Assembly (NCBI GenBank): GCA_001598975.1
Contig: BBXU01000203.1
Span: 80,173 to 144,172 of the forward strand
Direction of reading: 5' to 3'
Source: Parachlorella kessleri
Taxonomy: Eukaryota > Chlorophyta > Trebouxiophyceae > Chlorellales > Chlorellaceae
DNA length: 64,000 nucleotides
A program made the position numbers and the translations under genes. Under the pieces are notes generated by a model, which saw nothing but the letters and a program-made list of their open reading frames with translations, had not been told where the DNA came from and did not search any database. Of the stretch, positions 42,163-55,100 are shown in pieces. Position 1 is the stretch's first letter. Every line of letters begins with the position of its first letter.

Positions 42163-45100
42163 TCAAACCCCATCCTGCTCGCCATTCTGCTTCTCGTCCT
42201 TGATCTCCTGCAGCAAGGAAAAAACAAACGAGTTTCCATACCAGCGCGCTCAGACCACCTGCTGCTGGACGCCCAGAGTACACACAACAAACGGGATGTC
42301 CCAAGCAAATGCAGCACACTGCAACAGGCCAGCATCACAGCCTCCACGACACTCAGGCCAGACACGGGCGATCAAAACCCAGCCTTACAGTATAAAGAGT
42401 ATGCCAGCCGCTTCTACATTACAACACCCCCCTAGGACATAACCTAAAAGGCCAAAGTTTGTAACCACCCCCACCCCCAGTCCCTGACTGACCTCCAGGT
42501 CCACATAGTCGCGCTTGTGGGGCGGCAGGCCAGCCTGCTCCTTCCAGTAGTCCATCATCTTCTTCAGCTTCAGCATCTCCTTGGAGTTCTCGTTCTTCTG
42601 CACCTCGTTCTTGATGGTGCGCACGCGCGAGGCGTACTGCAACAGGCCGAGCAGAGCAGCGTGCAACAGATAAGCTACCAACCTGCAGACTGTCTCTGGC
42701 TGCAACCCTTCCCCATCAGAAAACGAAGCTAGCAATCTGCTACTGCTTGCAGCATCCTTTTCCCAGAGCTCCAGGTGCATCCCTTGGCTAATCCTCATCC
42801 TCCAAAGGCAGTTGATGTGACAGCAAGCACAGAGCAAGCCGGCCGGTCCCCAGAGCGAGAGCTTAAGCAGCACGATGCTCACCGTGAGGGAGTTCTGGGT
42901 CTCATCCAGGTTGTTGTCTGAGGGGGACACATTGACGAACATGAGTGTCTTGGCAGTGCCACCAATGGAGTCGGACATGAGCATTGTCAGCTTGTGGTTG
43001 CGGTAGGGGATGTGCCCCTGCTCGGTGGCCAGAGCGCTGATCACATCACCCAGCGCCGACAGGGATTTGTTGATGGCCTGCGCCTCCTTGAGCTGGTCGC
43101 CAGCAGAGCCAGACTTCTTCACCCTGCAAATATGTGGGCAACAATGGATGCTTGAGGCCGTGCTACTATTTGGCCAGCACATTCTTCCCCCACCACTGCA
43201 TCTCCAGCCAAGCACCTTGCTATTGCCTGCCTGCCTCCAGTAACACTACCATCCAATAAGGGCCTCCTAATTGATAATCACAGCAGACGCGGGGCGCCTG
43301 ATTCACAAGACCGTAATCTAGCCCACCTCTCAGAGCCAGCCAGGTCCACAAAGGACAGCTTGCCGCGTGACACACTCTGTGTCTGCAGGTTGGTGGCCTC
43401 GATACAGATGGTCATGATGAGGTGAGACCGGGAGGACTCGCGGTTCATCTGCAGCAGGCAGGCCAAGCAGCGTGTCGGACGGCCGAGGAGCACAGACACA
43501 TACCGCAACACCAGCACAGGCAGCCTGCACCACAGCTGAGGCCCCTGTAGTCGTTGGACTGGCAGACAGCGTGCAGATGAAGCAGATGCTGGTCAAGGGG
43601 CCAAGGGGCGCAGAATTATTACGCACCTGCGTGGACGACACATGGCGGCGCTTCTGGCCCGCCTCCAGCGTATTCATCAGCTCCTTGGCACTGGTCACCT
43701 CCACAACAGTGGCGCCGGGCACGGTGACCACACCCTTGATGTCCTTCTTAATGTCCAGCTTGGGCTGCTTCATCTGCAAAGCCAAAGCCAAGCTATACAC
43801 ATGAATCCCCTCTAGCGTGCCTCACCAAGGTTGGGCTTAGGCTGCAAACACTCCTAAAGTAAAGAACAACTGCAAAGGAGATCCGGTTTCGTTTTCTAAA
43901 GTGCAAATCACAAGACGGCCACCAGGCTGCCACACCAACATAAACAACCAGCCGGCTTGCCCGCCCGCCGAGCCGCCACACTTACATGCCTCTGGCCACG
44001 GGGCACGTCGGCCAGCAGGTCCTGCAGGTCGTCCACGTAGAGCTCAAGCATGTACACCTCCACCTTGAAGTTGCACTTGGCGCTGTCGCGATCCAGGATG
44101 TTGAACAGCTCATACACACCACGAGGCGTGAGACCAGGGTCGTTCTCACTGCCTGCAACCAGAGCCATCCAGAGGAATGCATTACTTATCGTCAAAAGCA
44201 AGCCCGCTTGTATTGTACAGGAGCGCGGCTTGGGCTTGGTCTTCTTCATACTGCCAGGCAGGTAGGGCACATGCAGCAGTGCCATATACTGACAGTCAGG
44301 CAAAGGACCATTTCTTACGTTAGGATCTGCTACAGATCAACTACTATAGAATAGCTCCATGGCACTGAACAGTCACAAAAGACCACTCCTTATGTGGATT
44401 GCTTCAGCTAGAACATACCGTAGATGGTGAATGTCTTGCCCGAGCCAGTCTGACCATAGGCGAAGATGCACACGTTGTAGCCGTCCACAGCTGATTGCAC
44501 CAAATGCTTGGTGTCCTCAAAGACCTACACAAAAAGTACATTAAGTTGTTCGGAGGCGCCTGTGAAACACCGGTCCAGACAAGTCTGGGCCACAACAGAG
44601 AAGCAACTCTGTAAAGCCCGCTTCGTGCTAGACCCTACCCAGCAACAAAAATGCGGCCTTTCCGCACCACTGAGATTGGCAACAGGCGGTCTAGACACAG
44701 GGGCGACAGCACAGGCACGGACCTTGTCCTGTGAAGTGCCGGGCTGGAAGACGGTATCAAAGTTGAACTCCCGCTTCTTGTCCTTCCACATCAGCTCGCA
44801 GGTAAGCTCGTCGGGGATGTTGAGAGCAGCTGCAGGCAAACCAATGATGTCAAAACTTGTCAGCAAACCTGGGCTATCCGTGCCATTACCCTTCAGTGCA
44901 TATCATCCCCAATACTGCACACAAAGTCCACTAGCTGCGCCCGCCAGATCTGGCAAGAGTGGGGACAGCCGAGCAACGCTGCTACTCACCCTTCTGCCCT
45001 TTGTCCAGCTCGAACTTCAGCATAGGCCTGACGCGGCAGTACACACGAATCTTGCCCTTCATGTCCTCCATCTGCAGATCACGGCCACAAGGTCCCAGAC

Positions 45101-48100
45101 ACCGATAAGCTGATGTGCAACAACATATCCCAGCATCTCGCTTTCCTGCCGGACTTTGATAGAGGTGCTGGTCTCCTGGTGCCGCACACCTTACCCTAGG
45201 ACTTTCAAACACAAGCTGCCCAAGTACAAGCCAGACCATTCCAGCCCATGTCATATGTCCCCAGGGTACCCAATAGCCGCAGTGCCTCCCTCACGCCAAC
45301 TACTGCCACTCGCCAGCCCACCGCACCAAACACAGGCCGCACCTGATTGTGAATCTTCTTGCGCATGATTGCCTCGTCCTTGTACAAGCTCTCCAGCTCG
45401 TCTAGGCGCTTGGCCTGGTTTGAAATCACCTCCGCCTGCGCCTTCTCGCGGCGCTCAACATCCTCCTTCAGCTCGCGCAGCGTCTCCAGTTCCTTACGCT
45501 CATCGCCCACCTGCAGAAGATGGATACAAATGCCCAAAGACAAATGACAAACTAGTCAGATAACAAGGCCTGAGGACAAGGCAACAAGTCCAGTGCTGGA
45601 CACAGCTTAATAGTAACGCCTTGCAACCATGACGCTTCAAAAGCCGACTGACAGGTCAGGGCACCAGACCTCCTCCCTTCATCAAGCCAGCCAGCCGCAG
45701 CCCCCACCTTTGCCAGCGAGGCCTGCGCTTCCGACAGCAGCAGCTCCTTGTTGCCCAGATCCTCCATCAGCTCATTGATCTTGCCATCCTTTTCCTTGAT
45801 GCTGTCCCGATACTTTTGCACATCTAGGCCCTGCACACGGGCAGTCCACACACCCATTCACTCATACCGCCTGACCCACAGTACAATAATACAGACATGA
45901 GGCTGAACACCTCCAGCACACTACATGAACGTATTCATCCTACAACACCACGCATAGAGCATGATGCACTTCAACACGCTTCCCTCATCGAATGCTAAGC
46001 ACTCAGGCCTATGCAGAGTTGAAAAACACTGGGACGGGTGCAGGCGATACCTACCGCAGTCAGCTTGGCAATCTCGGCCTTGTGGGCCTCCTCCGCACGG
46101 GACAGCTTCTTCTCCAAAAGCTCCTTGTCGGTGCGCAGCTGAGCAGCCTCGCTCTCAATGGAATGAATCCTGCAGACGGCAATCAGAGGTACAAGGCAAT
46201 GATGTACACCTGCCTCAACTTCTCAGCCAACCTAACTTAAGCATTCACTGTATGACACGCCACCATTAATGGGCATCTGCAACTCCGTAGCATGATATCC
46301 TCCCCAGGGAGGCAGCAGACCTCCATCTTACCAGTCCCCGTCCCCCATGCGGCTCCCCAGTAGGGCACACTACCCACCTAATCTCCAGCGCCTTAAGCTG
46401 CTCCCCATTTGAGCCGTCCAGCTTCAGGTTCGCCAGAAGCGCTGCTGTGCCGGCTGCAGAGGCTGCAGCGACAGCAGCACCAGATGCACCAGCTTCTGCG
46501 CCGGCCGCAACAGGGCCGCCGCCCATGGCGCCGCGCACCTGCAGCACCTCTACCTGGTCCGCCAGGGCTGTCCGCTGAGACTGAAGCTCATTAAGCTGCT
46601 GCTCCCGCTCCTCCAAACTGCAAAGGAATGGCACAGGGATAGATAGGTCAAGATACTCAGCTTACCCCCGCCATTAGCTCTGGCAGCGATGCAACCACAC
46701 CTGGCGCACTGGCTCCGGTCACATTTGAAAAAGCGAAAGGAACCGAAGACTGCCCAGCCACTCACGCTGCATGGGCCTCATCCAGCTGGCGCTGCAGCTC
46801 GGCCACGTGGGCCTGATACTTGGGTCCAAAATCAGCGCCGCCAGCAGGGCCAGCACCACCATCATCGCCCTACGCAGCACAGTAAGTGTCTTCAATACAT
46901 TATCGGGCAAAACTATGCCGGCTGGCTACAGACAGTTCAAAGTGCCGAGGTCTGATACTGCTGTCTGCATGCGTCTGACATATCAGTGACTGGGAATGGG
47001 GGCAGAAAGCAGCATGATGGACTTCCTCATACATGGCTCCTGCCACGCTGCCGCCTTACCTGCGCCGCCTTAACCTTGGTGTATCGCTTCATCATGATGT
47101 CGTTGATGTGTGTCTGAAGCGCCATGCAGATGTCCTCGCCCTGCTTGGTCTCAAACTGGAAGATGTGCAGCACCCCAGCCACCCTCATCTTGAAGAACAC
47201 AGCCTGCAGGTGGGGTAAAGATATAGGTTTACAGTGACTGCTGCTGCAAGACAGTGAAACCTTGATTCAACCCTTAGCCAACCAACAGCCGTCAGTGTGC
47301 CCGGGTGGGACCTTACCACCAACTAACACCTACACCAATAAGCCAGCCCGACAACAACCAACTGACATGCAAAGCAACAGAAAATGCCATGTCCGCCACA
47401 GGCTCAGTCGCAGGACTAGTCTGGCGTGTACAGTAGGCAGAGGGAGAACCCTAATCACCTGTGAAGAGGAGCCAAACTGCATGATGTCCCGCAGCTCGGC
47501 GGAGTGCAGATATTCCTTGGGCACAGGGCGGAAGAAGTGCACGCCACGCTTGTTGATGCCCAGGATTAGCTTCTGGGGCAGCAACCCGATGGGGTCCTCA
47601 ATGCGCTTGACAGTGAAGAAGATGGCATTGCCTGCACAAAAGGATTGGTGTGTTGCATGCTGGAATCAACAGTGCAGGTGGGCTTCATGACCTTATCGGG
47701 TGGATCCTTCACCATCCATTCCAACATGGAGAGGCGCTGCTGAAAAAACTGCCGTCCAGGGCAAACTCTCTACTCTACAGGCTTATCACTCAGGTGACTT
47801 GTGTTTGCACGCTTCCTGTCCATGGCCCTTCACTTCACCCACCATAGGGCAGGGAGCGGATGATGCGCAGGTACTGCACGCGGGCATCGTCCTTGCTGAA
47901 CTGGCTCAGCGACTTATAACGGCCCATCACATCCTGCTTCCACTCCTCCCGCGGCCGGCTCATCAAGATCTGCAGCCCAAAATGGACAAAACGGCCTTAT
48001 CCCCAGTACTGTCTCAACAAAAAAAACATGGAGGACAGGGGGTTCGCACAATGATAAGCAGAGAAAGACGGCATGAATCCCTGGTTACAACAATATGGCC

Positions 48101-51100
48101 CATTGCTTCACACCACAGACTTTCCAGATAGCTGGCACCCCGGCACCCTATAACGCACCTGCTTGACCAGGAACTTCTCCAGAGCAGAGTCGAACTCGGC
48201 AGAGTTGCTGGCCAGGGTAGGACCATACTCTGCTTGCATCTGCAGCGCGCACATCTGCGCTGCGTCCTCCCGGATCACTGGGTACTGCCCCTGCACCAGG
48301 ACAGACCCAACAGCGGGTCAGTGCCAGTCAACAGGCGGTGCGGCAGTCCTTGTGCATATGCAGGGATATACGGTGCCCATACAACATCAAGGATGTAGGG
48401 ATGATAACGCCAGGCAGCAAGTACCTTGGTGCCCCCCTCACTTTGCCCCAGCTCTGCTCGCCGAGCAAGTTCAGCCTAATATGCCCACCTGCAGGTAGTC
48501 ATGCTGCGCCTGGATGTACGACAGGTTGACGAACTTGGGCTCCGTAATGGTCTCATCAGTCTCACGGAACATGCGCTTCTTCATTAGCAGCTTGCAGGTC
48601 ACACCCTCCTTTTGCTTGGACAGCTGCAGGCAGCAACGCATGGCGAACTGACATTACAATAGAGGAAGCTGTGCACTTGCTCAGGACACTTCACAAATGC
48701 AGCGCTTCAAGAAGCCTTGCCATACATACGCCAGAAGTTGCAACAGCACTGGGTGACACCTTGCTCCAAGGTAACCGCTTTCCTGCTTCTACACACCTTG
48801 AAGTCGTAGATGACGTCCGCAATGTAGCGGTTGTCATCCAGCAGGATGTGCTCATCAGTGGCAGGTTGGCCAGGCTCCACAGTGCCCTTGCCCTGCAGTG
48901 GCAAGCCAAAAAGGAGACCTGAGTCTTGTTCACAATGCGGGCTGCATCTCACTTACTTGTCATTCGGTATTTGTTTTATACGATTAACTCCACACATGCT
49001 GGGCTGGGATTCTAATTACCCTTTAGCCAAAAGCCTCTCGGTACAGCCTCCCACAGGACCGCTTCCATCACAACAAAGCACCCGGGCAAACTGCCAAACA
49101 CATAACCTACTACCTTGCCGACCTACCTTGTGGACCGCAAACAGCGTGAAGGTCTGGTAGTTCTCCAGCTTCATCTGATGTGCCAGGCTCTCCACCGCCT
49201 CCGCCACTGTGGTGGAAGAGTCGTAGCTGCAACACAGCAACTCATACAGTCTAGGAAATGCCGCCAGGCGAAGAAGGGTGCGGGGCAGACATCAAGCGGA
49301 CCAACAACTAGTAAGGGTTGCAGGTATTGCGAACACAGCGGCGACAGGGCATAGCTGTACACTGGGGGCTGGGCTGGCACAATTGGCACGAGGTCGTACC
49401 AAGGAAAGTCGTACCACAGATGGTCAACTTCAGGTGAACACATATTTTGCCACTCAGCAAGTTCCACTGTCATGTGAATTGAAAGCCAAGACTGCAATTC
49501 ATTACCTGAGCTCATCAAAGGTCTCGTCTAGGAAGAACACAATGGTATTCAGCTTCGTGCCCTTTAGCAGGGCGTCAATCTCTGACAGCTCAGGCAGCTG
49601 CACCACAGGCAAAAAACACAGTCGGCTATACTACACATTGTCCACCCTCTAGGCTTCAAATTGCTACTTGCTCATTCCTTTCTAGCCTGCACTTGGGCTG
49701 CCAATCCCTTTTCCTGCCTGCAATGCCAGCACCCAGGTCACACACTCACCGAGCGCCGCTGGCCAGCCTTGGTGGTGCGCTTCATGGCATGCCAGGTCTT
49801 GTTGGCCAGCTCCCGCACCTCCTGACTCTCATTATCGTCATGTGCCGCATTATGCACATACTCTGTATGTCAATACGAAAACCAGGACTCAGTAGATGCG
49901 CCCAATGTTCTTAAGCTTCGCCCATGGCAAGGAGCTCCTGCACTCCCTTGTGGCTGGCAGTATGCCCAGGAATCTCTTCACAACCATGCCTCCCACATTG
50001 CGGTAGACACTACCCAAGCACTGCATTACTGCGGATCTCTGGGATTCCGAATCTTTGTACCAAGACTCACCTGACACCATGCTGGTGAACTCTTTGCTGG
50101 GCGGCATGGATGCAGCTGTCATATAAAACAGCTGCCATGCCTTCACCTTGGAGCCCGCATTGAAGTTGCCGCGGGTCTGCTTGACTAGCTGCACTGGGCA
50201 CAAAGCAGCAACCTCAGCAGCCTGATATCCGCTGTGCAGCACCCAGTTGGCCTGCAAAGGCTGCCTATTCCTTCCCTAGAAAGATACCTCACCTATACAG
50301 TTAACACAAAGCCATCACCAGGCCAGCCGCCCCCCACAGTCAGACCCCTGACCAGCTCTCCAAGGGCAAGCAATACCCTGCACCAACGCACCTGCATAAA
50401 CAGCTCGTCACGCATATCAGGCCGCTTGAGGCCCTGGTGCAGCAACTTCTGCGCCAGCTCCAATGACTGCATTTGTGCCAGGGTCTCGCCGTTCACACCC
50501 ATATAGTGCAAGATAGAGTTGAACATCTTCACAGCACGGGCCGTGCTCTCCGGGTTGTGCTTCAGCAGGGAGGTGGGGATGCTGTCCTGCAAGACCACAA
50601 AAACATCCAAGACGTTAGTTGAGTCAGCTGCCCTGCGCTCCAGGGATTTGTGTACTGGGGCGCCAACACACACCTAGGGCGGCCCGTGGCACAGCTCCTT
50701 AGCCACAAGCATTACAAGTGAACGAAGCCACAAGCGTTGCATGTGACCCAATGCGACTTCCGTCCTGCTCTAACCACAAACATTGTCACCACTAGCAGCA
50801 GCACTCGTCACCTCACTGTACAGCAGCATTTCGTCCGTGGTGACGGTGGTGCCCTCTGGGGTCGTGGGCGTGGTGCCTGCTGCTGCAGGCTTGGGGCTGC
50901 GCCCAAAAGTAAGCAGCCTGCCAAGCCCCTTGCCGCCGCTGCGGGAAGAGAGGGCCCGGTTGAACCCATCCACCTGCGCCACAATTGACCACAGCGAAAA
51001 AAATTTCCGAGGCGCTGCTCAGAGCCAAGAACACAACCCAGCCAACCAAAGGTCCGCAGTAAGGTCCCCAAGTTCGAGCTTCGCCATATATCCACAAACA

Positions 51101-51440
51101 ACTTGCCCGCCCAGTACTTCCACCAGGCTGAAGATCTCTCAGATGACTGCAACACCCCTGCCATGCACCCGCCGGCCACACCTGAAAGCGCTCCGTATGC
51201 GAGTCCAGCCCCTCAAGGGGAGGGCTTCTGGCATCGTTGAAGCTGGACTGAGGCTGCACAAGGCAGGAGGTGAGCGGTTGGCAAGGGGCAAGAGCGTCGG
51301 GTGGCCACAACTACCACAATCTGCTGGAGAGTGCACAGGCATCTGAGCGCTCACAAGCTGTATTCCCTAAAAGTGTCCCTCACCGTCATCTTGCTAGGCG
51401 TCACCATGCCTCCATTCTCATGGCCCTGCATGTCATACAT
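42163..51440 (-). CDS. KCBP: Kinesin-like calmodulin-binding protein (kinesin-14, MyTH4-FERM)
   Basis: Minus-end-directed microtubule motor regulated by calcium/calmodulin. About 28 short exons give about 1,210 residues, close to plant KCBP (about 1,260). Order: short N-terminus ([11 protein letters not shown], start 51440); MyTH4 ([35 protein letters not shown], 50590-49500); FERM ([25 protein letters not shown], 49230-47060); coiled coil (46870-45340); C-terminal motor with P-loop GQTGSGKT (about 44440), SSRSHLI, VDLAGSE and [11 protein letters not shown] (42880); then neck/calmodulin helix [13 protein letters not shown] and acidic tail [15 protein letters not shown]. The last two elements are the KCBP regulatory hallmark. 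Each exon junction I checked keeps phase. Divergent from SAS-4. Confidence 0.95.
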
Positions 51441-52165
51441 GGAAGGTATGGTGGCTTGCACCCCACCGACCAGTACCCCTGGCGGAGCGCACTGCAAAGG
51501 ACGCTGGCCCCCTTAACTCACATTCTCGTACGACCCCTCAGCCTGCATTGTCGCGGTTGTCATTCAACTACTCCTGAGAAGCCTGCAGGGCAGGACCACG
51601 CGGTGGCTCTGCAGCGGCCCAAAGGGACAGCAAGGGCTACAGATCTCGCCCTTAAATATGTAAATGCGGACAGAGCTGTGCTAGGCTCGAGGACGAGGAC
51701 AGATCCACATTGCTGCAGGAAGCTGAGACACTTGCTTCAGCCGCCCCTCGCACCGTGCCAAAGGCAGGTCGGGTGTATCGCCTGACAGCTGAGTACTCTA
51801 GCTGCAGGGGCTGGGCGGAGATTGCGGCGCCCAACCAACACACTGGTGGACGCCAACAAACTGGGGTGCCCGACAACTGCGCTGCCCTGCTAGCAGTCTG
51901 TGTGCTCTCAAGAGCAGTCTACAGATACAGACAACAGCAAACTAAGACCCAGCCTCAAGCCTGCATGAGTTGCACCAGTAAGGAGTTCCCGCTGCGCTCC
52001 CTCCATTGACAATTGGCCTGCTGACTGACCTACTTCCCTACCTGAAACTCCAACTCACTTCCAGGGGGTAGATTACGAGCCTGAGTTGTCCTGGTTTCAG
52101 TACAACCATAGGATCATCTGATCGCCTGATCAAGGCCAGCCAAACCCCACCGCAAAGGCGAGGCG
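51441..52165. promoter_or_regulatory. Shared 0.7 kb region between KCBP (-) and SAS-4 (+)
   Basis: The start codons of the two genes are 726 bases apart in divergent orientation, so both promoters must lie here or in 5' UTR introns. The small open frames inside have no coding character. I did not recognise a specific element. Confidence 0.5.
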
Positions 52166-55100
52166 ATGGAGGAGGCCCAGGCAGGCCGTCCAGTGCGGCC
52201 AAAGCAGCCGTACTTGAGGCGAGGGAGCGGCTGGGAGACCAGAGTGCAGGCGGCTAAAGAGGGCCGGCGCTATCGTCCAAAGGGCGGCACTGTCTACGAC
52301 TATGGCTCAGAACAGCTGGGGACAGGAGCAGCATCACACAAAGCGCCGTCCAAGGTTGCACCCACGCGGCAGAAGGGCAGCAGTGCGTCTCCAACCAAGT
52401 CAGCCAGGTCAGGCACGCAGTCAGCCATGAGCGCCCAGCAATCTGGGCGCTCGCCGGCCAAGAAGGCTGGACAGCTGGATAGGCAATCGGCGCCCAGGCC
52501 CCAAGCAAGGCATGCAGCAGAACAGTCTCAGAAGCAGCACATTGGGAGCTCCAATTCGCAGGCGGGCCTTGCTGGCACTGGCGTGCCGCCAGCGAATGCT
52601 GGCCTGTTGCACCCAGCAACCAAATCAGCCTGGGCAGCAGGCGATGCTGAACAGGTATAACCTTGCAGTGTCCATTGATGCCCCCTGACACCTAGCGTGT
52701 ATTGCCACCACCGCGAGTTGCAGTGCAGATGTGTGTATGCAGTGTGTTTGTAATGTGGGCTGGGAACTCCGTAGACAAGAGGCCACAAAGCCAAGAGTGT
52801 CTGATATCTGCTGCAGGATCTGGAACTGCGAGAATTTTGTGCTTTGGAATCGGAGGTGCTGCGGGAAGTGAGTAACAACACAATTCGGCCAGCCAGCAGT
52901 TGCTCGCCTGGGCCAGCTGCCTCAGCCAAGGCATGGGGACTGGCGGCAGATCAGTGCAGTTCAGCCAAATGGTCAGCCATGCAGCTGGGTGATGGCAGTG
53001 GCGCTGCTGAAGATGAAGCAGCAGAAGAGGAGGACGATGAGGAGGATGTTTTTGAGCCTGTTGCACATGGGAGTGTCTGGGGTGGCAACTCTCACTATTC
53101 CAACGCTGGAGAGCGGACCCGGAGGGTCTCCTTTGCAGATTCCAGCTTGCACTGCCCGGATGGCAGCAGGACAGTGGTGGAGGAGGAAGAGGAAGAAGGA
53201 GAGCTGGACGCCCAGGTTGGTGGTTTCTAACTTCATTGCAGTGTTGAGGCTCGGGTTAGGTCGGCAATAGTTGCTTGGTGGTCTGGTACGATTCGTTTCA
53301 TTCCATCTCTGGTGACCTTTTGCATGTAGTGTTCCGCAGGAAAAGGGGGTGGGCCTCAGGGGTGGGCACGTTGTCCTGGCAGGCTTGCTAGGCACACCAG
53401 GCGTTCATGACACATTGTCGTTGCAATGCAGTCCGAGTTGATTGAAGAAGAGATACCCATGAAGCCCACCTCCAGCTTGGTGCAGAAGTTTTTCTTTTCC
53501 CAGAAAGTTGAGAAAGCGCCACTGCTCAAGCAAGAATCTACTGCACCAGAGGAGCTGCTGCGGAAGCAGGTGGAAGAGGTAGGCAGGTTGGCAGGCATTC
53601 TTGCAGGTGTGAGGCTTGGCTTTCAAGCCTTGATGACGAGGCAAGCTTTGAGCTGATAGCCGGCTTCTGCTGTTCTTGCGTTTGCATAGACACCTGTTTA
53701 TGCGTGGGGTCCAGTCATGAGGGCCTTCTGCTGGTGCACCCTTTGAAACTGCTGGGCAACTTCTTTTGAAGACTGTCTTTGGGTGAGGGCGCCTGATCTG
53801 AGGGCACTTCCTTTGTTAATGACGATTTTGATTGTCCCATCCTTCGTATCTGCATTGCTCAGACCCAATGTCCTGTCACGTTTATGCACCATGCTGCAGC
53901 TGGAGGAGCAGGTAAAGAGGCTGAATGAAGAGCGGTCTCGGGTTGCCCAGCAGCGCAAGCAGGTGGAGGAGGCCAAAGCCAAGGTTGAGCAGGAGAAGGC
54001 AGCATTGGAGAAACGCAAGGTGTGCTGCTGTAACAGTATGCCCGCATTGGCCTGCCCACACTCCTTGGTTTGGTGAGGGACGCGCCTCCACCGCTGCCAC
54101 CTTGTTTTACTGCTGGGGCGATGGCTCAAGTCTATCAGCTCATAGTGGGGTTCCACAATTCGGTTCTGTAAACCAGACCAGCAGGCAATGTGATATCACA
54201 CTGAATTGCAGGCTGAGGAGCTGGCACAAGTCGAAGCCTTAAAAATTGAAGAGCTGCGGAAGCTGCAGCGGGACCGCAGGGTGCTGGAGAAGCAGAGCCG
54301 AGCCTTGCTTAAGCTGCCCACCAAGCGTGAAAAGGAGGAGATACAGGCGCTGGAGGTCTGTTGATTCATGTGTGTGCCTTACTGCCGCCTCTATTTAGTG
54401 CTGAACAGCAGCCGGGATATGGTTGGGAAGGATGTGCAGTAGTGTATGGGGAGCAGGTAGAACGTTGAGACTCGTGACTGGCCTGGTAGGAAGTTTGGCT
54501 GGTGCTCCGTGCTGGTGTTGCGGTGGGCTATCGTTAGCATTGCCACAAGGAAGTCATTGGAGCAGACCTTATCATCTCCACAAGCATTGTTTGCTGGCAG
54601 GCTGTTTTGGAGAAGGAGCGCCAAAATGGGCGTGGCAAGGATGCGCGGCACAAACTAACTGTGGACCGCTTGAGGCGCCAAATACTGGAGCTCCAGGTGG
54701 ACACAGAGGTTGATGGAGAAAAGACTCACTGTTCAAAGAAAGGGCGCTATGTGTTGTCTAAGGTATCAGTTATGTACAGCCTGAACCCCATAAGTAGCAC
54801 TGTACAAGGACGGCAAGGGTGGATCTTCGTCATTGCTAGCTGAACACATGCACAATGCCTGCAGGAGAAGAACCGCGAACTGCAAGAGCAAGTGCAGTTT
54901 CTGGAGGCTCAGCGGCTCCAGGAGTGGCAAGGTGGCCAGGGCAGCCTGTCCCCTAGCAAGCACGGCAACCTTGCTGCCGGTGGCGAAAACCTTTCTGGGC
55001 AACAGGCCGCAGACCCTGGGAAAAAGGCCACAACCGCAGATGCCAGGCCTTGCCAGCAACAGCAACAGCAGCAAGATGGGCAGCCACCCTCATTAGTGGC

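Noticed and set aside
44508..45113. 201-codon plus-strand open frame
   Set aside because: It covers introns and antisense of KCBP motor exons; no family similarity.
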